Below are positions 41,078-46,489 of a DNA stretch of 46,489 nt, in pieces. Numbering within the stretch: position 1 is the stretch's first letter; every line of letters starts with the position of its first letter. The position numbers and the translations under genes were made by a program. Under the pieces are notes generated by a model. It searched no databases. It was not told the origin of the DNA and saw nothing but the letters and a program-made list of their open reading frames with translations. The DNA comes from CAZUQA01 sp964622375 (GTDB lineage: Bacteria; Bacillota_I; Bacilli_A; Erysipelotrichales; Erysipelotrichaceae), in the NCBI GenBank assembly GCA_964622375.1, contig CAZUQA010000050.1:1-46489 (forward strand), in the 5' to 3' direction.

Positions 41078-42349
41078 TCATATCAGTTTTATCGTCGCTC
41101 GATTGTTGAGATCGATATAATCGCTAAGCGCAATAAAATCTTCGACTTCTATTGCTGCCATCATGTCAATATATTCCAGAAAACCAGTGTCAAACCAATT
41201 CAGGTGCAAGGTAGAAAAGGCAATTTCCTCAGCGCTGTTTAGTTCTTGAATAGCCTTCCCGATATAACGATTCTTTATTTGTTGAAGTAAGGTCGCAGAA
41301 AAAGGCTTTACTCTGATTTCCGCAAGATAAGTTGTCAATACGGCAACGAAATCATTTCCTAAATCATCGCCATAGAGTACTAAGTAAGCATAATTTTCGC
41401 CAAAATCCATGGCGACCGAGAAACTATCATTAATAACTTCATCATCCAGCCATTTCTGGTATTGGGGATTATTCGGACTGAAATGGGCATAAGTCCAGAA
41501 TTGTGCTAAAGTATTCAGATGAACAACCTGTTTTTTCTCCAAATGCGATATCGCAAATTTATATGCCACGGCAATTTTTGGTTGCGCTAATTTCATTTCT
41601 AACTCGAAATTCTCGCGAGCAATTGCATAGGGCTCGCTATCAAATATCTTTTCCACCGGGGGTATTGGCTTAAACTTCTTCTTGTTTTGGTTTTCTTGAA
41701 CCAGTGCTATTATTTCTTCAGCCGGATGGGGACCAACGGCAATAAAAACCATGTTGGTCGGATGGTAGTTGATATTGTGAGCTAACTGCAACTCTTCCTT
41801 GGTGATGGCTACAATGTTCTCTTCATCACCGGCAATATCCTCCCTTAATGGCAAAAAGTGATATAAAGAACGGAAAATTTCATTGACAATCCGTATTTCC
41901 GGATTTTGCAGGTACATTCGATACTCGGAAAGAATAATGCCCTTTTCTTTCTCCACTGTTTTTTTAGAAACCGAGAAATGTTGAACAAAATCGAGAAGCA
42001 GTTCCAAGGGTTCTTTAATATCAAGGCGTGTTGTCGAAAAATAATAAGCTGTTTCATCATAACTAGTTCCAGCATTAATGTTACAACCCAGCCTGCTGAA
42101 ATCTTCCATAACATCATGTTGATCAATGCTTTCAAACATCTTATGTTCCAGAAAATGAGCCACCCCGCTGTGAAATTTGTGCCTGGCCTCACCGACTTTC
42201 TGCTGAAGGTTAATCGCTCCCAGTGGGGTTGCAAAGGTAAAAAAAGAATTGACATGTTCCGGTTTTTCCCAAACTATAACGCGCAAACCATTGTCCAGAG
42301 TTGTAGTATAGTAGACTTCTTGATATTTTTCATTATAGTGTTTTTCCAT
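41078..42349 (-). CDS. M16 family zinc peptidase, catalytic member (YmfH-like)
   Basis: 423 residues from the ATG at 42349, which AGGA precedes. Inverted zinc motif HFLEH around residue 66, with the third ligand in EKEKGIILSE. It pairs with the non-catalytic homologue upstream, as Bacillus YmfF/YmfH do. Pairs of this kind probably form a peptidase chamber degrading small peptides in the cytoplasm; the substrate is unknown. Confidence 0.9.
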   Translation of the reverse strand: MEKHYNEKYQEVYYTTTLDNGLRVIVWEKPEHVNSFFTFATPLGAINLQQKVGEARHKFHSGVAHFLEHKMFESIDQHDVMEDFSRLGCNINAGTSYDETAYYFSTTRLDIKEPLELLLDFVQHFSVSKKTVEKEKGIILSEYRMYLQNPEIRIVNEIFRSLYHFLPLREDIAGDEENIVAITKEELQLAHNINYHPTNMVFIAVGPHPAEEIIALVQENQNKKKFKPIPPVEKIFDSEPYAIARENFELEMKLAQPKIAVAYKFAISHLEKKQVVHLNTLAQFWTYAHFSPNNPQYQKWLDDEVINDSFSVAMDFGENYAYLVLYGDDLGNDFVAVLTTYLAEIRVKPFSATLLQQIKNRYIGKAIQELNSAEEIAFSTLHLNWFDTGFLEYIDMMAAIEVEDFIALSDYIDLNNRATIKLI

Positions 42350-42350
42350 T

Positions 42351-43598
42351 TTAGTCTTCCTGCTGGTAGCTGTATACCGTTTCCAAGCGCAACTGACTAA
42401 AACAAGCACAAACATCATCTTTCTTCACCGCTTTTACCAGGGCACAGATATGGTCGATGTTGTGCTTTGGTGACACATGGATCAAAGCTACCGCCGTGTT
42501 AATGTAGCCGAAAACCCGATCATAACTCGCTTGTAAGGCATTTACCACCAAATCTTTAGCCATCTGCAGTAGTTCCTCAGAAAAATCACCGATTTTAACC
42601 TGCTCATACAGTTTTTTAACTAAAACTATCGTTTCTTCAATATTAGCTTTATCAATTCCGGTACTGACAACTAAACCGGTATCATAAGTTAAGTTACGGG
42701 AGTAAATGCTGTAACAAAGACTCCGCTTCTCCCGTACTTCTTGAAACAACAAAGATGTTGGTATTTGGCCAAAAAGAGCATTAGCTACCATTAAGTGATA
42801 AAAATTGGCACTGCGCATATTCAGTGAGCTTTGGAAAAGCAACCGTAGTTGACTCTGTTGGATTGCCCCTGTTTCCTTAACTTCACGATATTCATTAAAC
42901 TTTTTAACATAATCTAAAGCACCACATTCCCGACGTTCACTGTCGGCAATTTTGTCGACTAGACTTTGTAGCTCAGCTGCCGTAACATCACCGACAGCGA
43001 TAATATCACAATAAGCTTGTTGCAGCAAACTTTGATACCAGAGATAGATCTTCTTATTGTCAGCATTTTCTATTTGTTCTTTTATGCTCAAATTAGTTAC
43101 CGCTAAGGGGTAATTTTCGCCAAATATTTCACTAGCGCGACTAGCGGCATAGCTTGCCGGATTGTCACAATCCCGAGCTATGTTAGCCAACAGATTATTG
43201 CGAGCTTCATTAAACAGCATAACATCAAAGGCTTGACCCTGGAGACAAGGATGAAATACCACTTCAATTAAGGTCAGCAACTGTTCCGGTAAGAGATTTT
43301 CATTAACAAAGCTACCTTTGATCACTTTTAATGCGGCACTCAAACACACCTGTGTACCGGAAACCTCCGAGCTGGCTACGTAAGTAGCACCGTATAAATA
43401 GTCCAAATGCCGGCTGAAGCTTTCTTTTGTTGGATATTTAGCACACTGCCAAGAAATGAGTTCACTACAATAATTACTGTAAGCCAGCGTTTCTTTACTC
43501 AAAGGCCAATAAAAACGCAGGTTGATCGTTATATCCTTGAACTTCTTAGTCGGACAAATTGCCAGAGATAAACCGGGGTTTATTCGCTTAATAATCAT
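42351..43598 (-). CDS. M16 family peptidase-like protein without active site (YmfF-like)
   Basis: 415 residues of the M16 fold, but no HxxEH motif: the corresponding helix reads SFSRHLDYLYGATY. It has the C-terminal R/Y substrate-loop region (EVREKRSLCYSIYSR). It is probably the partner subunit of the catalytic M16 peptidase one base downstream. It overlaps the chorismate mutase fusion by four bases. Confidence 0.88.
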   Translation of the reverse strand: MIIKRINPGLSLAICPTKKFKDITINLRFYWPLSKETLAYSNYCSELISWQCAKYPTKESFSRHLDYLYGATYVASSEVSGTQVCLSAALKVIKGSFVNENLLPEQLLTLIEVVFHPCLQGQAFDVMLFNEARNNLLANIARDCDNPASYAASRASEIFGENYPLAVTNLSIKEQIENADNKKIYLWYQSLLQQAYCDIIAVGDVTAAELQSLVDKIADSERRECGALDYVKKFNEYREVKETGAIQQSQLRLLFQSSLNMRSANFYHLMVANALFGQIPTSLLFQEVREKRSLCYSIYSRNLTYDTGLVVSTGIDKANIEETIVLVKKLYEQVKIGDFSEELLQMAKDLVVNALQASYDRVFGYINTAVALIHVSPKHNIDHICALVKAVKKDDVCACFSQLRLETVYSYQQED

Positions 43599-45082
43599 AG
43601 CGCTAAACTGCTTTCCTTAATAAGCCCGGCTAACCCATCAACTTTCTTCAAGGTAATACCGCAGATTGCCACCCGTAATCCTTTTTCAACTTTTACTAAA
43701 TATATATGACGTTGTAGCAACAAATCGAATAAGCGATCGCGCAACTCATTGTCAGCACATACTACGGTAATAAAAAACCCGGATTTATAAGGATAGCATG
43801 GCAAATCACAGGCTGCTGCTTGATTCAAGAATAGTTTGGCCCGCTGTTGTAGTAACTCAAAGTAGTGTTTCTTTTCTTTTTGGTATTCTGATAAGTGTTC
43901 TTTTTGTAGTAAGGCAAAAGTCCGCATTGCCGCATTGTTGATATTCGACCACATAGCTCGAGCTTCTCTCTCCAAAACCATAAATAGCGATTCTACTGCG
44001 GTTTTCTCACCACTTAGTATACAAGCTCCAATGCGCATGCCATACATTGACAAAGTCTTGGAACCGCTGAATGCTATAGCTACTAAACAGTGATCTTTCA
44101 GTTCGTTAAACCAATGCATATAAGTGTTGGCTCCCCTTTCCGCTGCAAAATCGATGTAGGCGATATCATTAATTATTACGAAGTTATTTTTATCCAATTC
44201 ATTGATACAAGCAATAAGCTGGCCCCATTGTTGGTCGCTTAAACTATAACCGCTGGGATTATGAGCAGGGTCGTTAACTACCACTACTACTTGTTTTTGA
44301 TAAGCAGCGACTTTTTTAATGCTAGCCAATAACAAGTCGATATCAAATTCCTTATTTTCATTAAAGAGTGAATAATTCTCAACTTTCAAAAGATTCTCTT
44401 CGGCCATCAGTTGATAAGAAGTCCAAGCTAAGTCCGGCAAAATTATGGTCTGGTAATAGTCCAGAGTATTACTGATAACTAAGTTGACTGCTCCGGTTCC
44501 GCCGCTGGTAGCAATGGTTGCAGTGTAGCGTTGAAAGTCAGATGGTAAAACCCAGCTATTTACACTTTGTAAGAAATCGCTGTTGCCGACAAATGATTGA
44601 GCATAACTGGCTTTATCACTATTGTCAATGCTGTTGTAGATTGCATATACCGTTTCAAAAGCCACGGTTTTTTCATCTTCACCAACCAAAGTTCCGATAG
44701 TTGCGTTAACCCGCTGCGGACTAGAATCGGCTTTAGCTAATGCGGCAACCGAAAAGACGGGATCGATGATTTTTTCCTTAATAGCCAAAGTCCGACGAAA
44801 GTCAATCGCCCGAAAACTGTCAGTTTGGTAACGCTTACTGATAGCGATAATTGCTTGAAAATAAATTTTGAGATAGTTCAATTTTTCTGTTGCCATTGTC
44901 TCTATGCCGGCAATTATCTCAGCTTCGCGGGTAAAATCACTCATAGGTAAATTATTGTCCTGTTTAATAATGGCAATCTGTTTAGCTAAATCCAAACGTT
45001 GTTCAAACAACCCTTGTAGTTGTTGATCTAACTGGTCAATTTGTTCTCTTAATAGTTTTATATCATCGGTAATTGTTTTCAT
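43595..45082 (-). CDS. Chorismate mutase (AroQ)-aminotransferase fusion
   Basis: 495 residues. Residues 1-90 are an AroQ chorismate mutase with the expected active-site set: Arg12, Arg29, Lys40, Asp49, Arg52, Glu53 and Gln86. After a short linker, residues from about 110 form a fold-type I PLP aminotransferase: SGGTGA (193-198), NPSG (275-278), Asp306/Tyr309, the PLP Lys342 in SGSKTLSMYGMR, and an Arg in the late GLRVAICG strand. Together the domains suggest prephenate formation and transamination in phenylalanine/tyrosine synthesis. The ATG lacks a Shine-Dalgarno sequence. Confidence 0.88.
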   Translation of the reverse strand: MKTITDDIKLLREQIDQLDQQLQGLFEQRLDLAKQIAIIKQDNNLPMSDFTREAEIIAGIETMATEKLNYLKIYFQAIIAISKRYQTDSFRAIDFRRTLAIKEKIIDPVFSVAALAKADSSPQRVNATIGTLVGEDEKTVAFETVYAIYNSIDNSDKASYAQSFVGNSDFLQSVNSWVLPSDFQRYTATIATSGGTGAVNLVISNTLDYYQTIILPDLAWTSYQLMAEENLLKVENYSLFNENKEFDIDLLLASIKKVAAYQKQVVVVVNDPAHNPSGYSLSDQQWGQLIACINELDKNNFVIINDIAYIDFAAERGANTYMHWFNELKDHCLVAIAFSGSKTLSMYGMRIGACILSGEKTAVESLFMVLEREARAMWSNINNAAMRTFALLQKEHLSEYQKEKKHYFELLQQRAKLFLNQAAACDLPCYPYKSGFFITVVCADNELRDRLFDLLLQRHIYLVKVEKGLRVAICGITLKKVDGLAGLIKESSLAL

Positions 45083-45092
45083 TATGGCTTTT

Positions 45093-45098
45093 ATTATA
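45093..45098 (-). promoter_or_regulatory. Promoter of the chorismate mutase fusion and M16 pair
   Basis: TATAAT on the minus strand, ten bases before the ATG at 45082, so the expected leader is only 3-4 bases and cannot hold a Shine-Dalgarno sequence. The 217-base gap also holds a 9-bp inverted repeat, TATTTAGCT (45220-45228) with AGCTAAATA (45249-45257), with no T-tract. Confidence 0.55.
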
Positions 45099-45299
45099 CC
45101 TTATAAGCCAACTGTAAACTATGGTTAGTCGCTAATTTGCTTTGGCGATATGTGACTTTTAACAAAAACATTAGCAATGCAGAACAAAGAGTCACTATTG
45201 AGATAGCCATCTTGAAGGGTATTTAGCTTGTTATATTGCTTGCCTACCAGCTAAATAGGACTTTAAACTCTACACCTAATCATTTGTTGAAATAACCAA

Positions 45300-46489
45300 T
45301 TACTTACTTATATACTTAACCATTTCAACCAAGTTACTTATGCCTGATCCTGTCGGTTTATTTTTGCTTTCAATATTCTTTTTCTCGTAAGTATAAGTTA
45401 CAGTACGTGATTGTGAGCGATACTGGGTTCTAGCCGGCTTATCAGGAACCTGCACAGTTTTGCTTTTATTCGAATCATACCACCAAGCATTGGCATCGGT
45501 GTCAGATGCATTAACCTTATAAGCCCAGTATCTACCCCCACCATATTTTCCTTCAAAAATTAATTCTTTGTCCGAATACTTTTCAGTGTATACCGAGCAT
45601 GTCCCATATACACTACCACAATTCTGCGTATAAGATGAAAACGCACCATTTGTCGGGCGGTAGCGGAAATAGAAATACTGCGTTTTTGTCGTTGCTGGAA
45701 CATTTTGCGTTTCAACTTTTTTCAACAATTCTGAACCATTGTGCGGATCTTTTTCTTCTGTTATCTTGGTGTCGGACCACGCACTCCAAGCTCCCCAACT
45801 TCCATACGAAGTACCTATCAGGGTATAACCACTTTCAACTGCTGATGATGATTTAACCTGATTGTAGACCCACTTCCTGTCTGTTATCTTCGCCCCAGAT
45901 GGTACTTTTGAAACTGGAACCCAGCTTGAAGCCGCCTTCGCTTTCCAGTGAGCATATAAGGTAACGTCCTTAGTTAATACATATGATGCATCAATCTTGC
46001 TTCCTTTGCTCTTGGCAGTATACCATCCTTGAAAATCATAATAGTCTCTTGTCGGTTTTGGTAAAGTGCCGATTTTGTCTCCTTCTTTTATTTGGTTTGA
46101 AGCAATATCTACCTTCCCTTGATTCGCATTGTAGGTAACGGTAAATACTTTCCTATTGGGATTGGCATCTTCCCAATGCGCAAACAGTGTTTTTTCTTCT
46201 TCAATCTTCTGGGTGCTGGATATCAATGCCCCCTCAGTCTGAGCATCAAACCAACCAATAAATTTGTAGTTTTCTCTTTTTGGCGTAGGAAGCTCGCCGA
46301 TTTCATCGCCTTTATTGATTTTTATTGATTCACTTTCACATTCACCACCATTGGCGTCAAAGTTCACTACAATCTCTATTTTCTCACTTTTTTTATTATT
46401 TGCGCTGTCATCTAGATCTGATTTTTTACCCTTGGAAGCTAAAAAGATGCCACTACCAACAATCAACAACAAGCATCCGGCAATCCCGG
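45300..46489 (-). CDS. Cell-surface protein with InlB-type (Flg_new) repeats, start missing
   Basis: At least 396 codons, open at the right window edge. The visible part begins with a hydrophobic segment (GIAGCLLLIVGSGIFLA) then a basic stop, a membrane anchor or signal. Two Listeria-Bacteroides repeats of about 70 residues follow: VVNFDANGGE ... FIGWFDAQTEG ... LFAHW, and VTYNANQGK ... FQGWYTAKSKG ... LYAHW. A Tyr/Trp/Ser-rich region follows (GSWGAWSAWSD, TQYRSQSRTVTYTYEK). Such repeats are typical of secreted or surface proteins. No sorting motif is seen at the C-terminus, so anchoring would be N-terminal. Confidence 0.85.
   Translation of the reverse strand, partial: GIAGCLLLIVGSGIFLASKGKKSDLDDSANNKKSEKIEIVVNFDANGGECESESIKINKGDEIGELPTPKRENYKFIGWFDAQTEGALISSTQKIEEEKTLFAHWEDANPNRKVFTVTYNANQGKVDIASNQIKEGDKIGTLPKPTRDYYDFQGWYTAKSKGSKIDASYVLTKDVTLYAHWKAKAASSWVPVSKVPSGAKITDRKWVYNQVKSSSAVESGYTLIGTSYGSWGAWSAWSDTKITEEKDPHNGSELLKKVETQNVPATTKTQYFYFRYRPTNGAFSSYTQNCGSVYGTCSVYTEKYSDKELIFEGKYGGGRYWAYKVNASDTDANAWWYDSNKSKTVQVPDKPARTQYRSQSRTVTYTYEKKNIESKNKPTGSGISNLVEMVKYISK

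Noticed and set aside
45220..45257. 9-bp inverted repeat after the surface protein gene
   Set aside because: The stem is AT-rich with a 20-base loop and no T-tract, so it is not convincing as a terminator; it is only mentioned with the gap.

Overview
The window looks like core chromosome of a low-GC Gram-positive bacterium (Bacillota). The evidence is a Bacilli-type housekeeping gene order (rpoD-dnaG-glyS-recO-era-cdd-dgkA-ybeY-phoH, scpA-scpB-rluB, cmk-der-gpsA), a complete comG pseudopilus operon, a single-chain glycyl-tRNA synthetase, and strong AGGAGG ribosome-binding sites at many genes. TGA serves as a stop codon (for example at cmk and der), so this is not a TGA=Trp mollicute. Isoprenoids are made by the MEP route, since ispG and ispH are both present. 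An Erysipelotrichia-like or related Bacilli lineage is my best guess, but it is inference only. I see no tRNA, rRNA, CRISPR array, prophage, insertion sequence or other mobile island. No stretch longer than 300 bases lacks a gene.

Layout: 1-4.8 kb (minus) holds gpsA (cut by the window edge), der, cmk, an unrecognised Pro/Gln-rich tail-anchored protein, ribU behind an FMN riboswitch, and efp. 4.8-9.6 kb (minus) is a DNA-uptake block: comGG to comGA, the prepilin peptidase comC, a YqgX-like hydrolase and rpmG. It includes a 55-residue ComGE-like gene nested between comGD and comGF. 9.7-13.5 kb (plus) has a calcium-type P-ATPase and ispG. 13.5-16.2 kb (minus) has a SIS protein, a small unknown and a DEAD-box helicase, with ispH divergent. 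17.2-27.8 kb (minus) is the replication, translation and ribosome-assembly block ending in metK, which sits behind an S-box riboswitch. 27.9-31.6 kb holds a B12-binding radical SAM protein, a ComEC-like metallo-beta-lactamase lipoprotein and an AI-2E family membrane protein. 31.7-43.6 kb (minus) holds deoC, a MurE-like ligase, mtaB, rsmE, rluB, scpB, scpA, pdp, folA, thyA, a short ssb and a pair of M16 peptidases. 43.6-46.5 kb (minus) holds a chorismate mutase-aminotransferase fusion and a repeat-containing surface protein cut by the window edge.

The most notable signals are regulatory. Several genes that lack a Shine-Dalgarno sequence (ispG, ispH, thyA, ybeY, and less clearly phoH, glyS and the chorismate mutase fusion) have a good -10 box placed so that the expected transcription start falls on, or within a few bases of, the ATG. 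This predicts leaderless mRNAs in a Bacillota-type organism. Two of these promoters abut the T-tract of the preceding gene's terminator. A roughly 200-base leader with several hairpins precedes ssb and matches no RNA family I can name with confidence. The FMN riboswitch P1 helix contains the ribU ribosome-binding site. Three exact or near-exact 10-bp repeats sit immediately upstream of the metK promoter.
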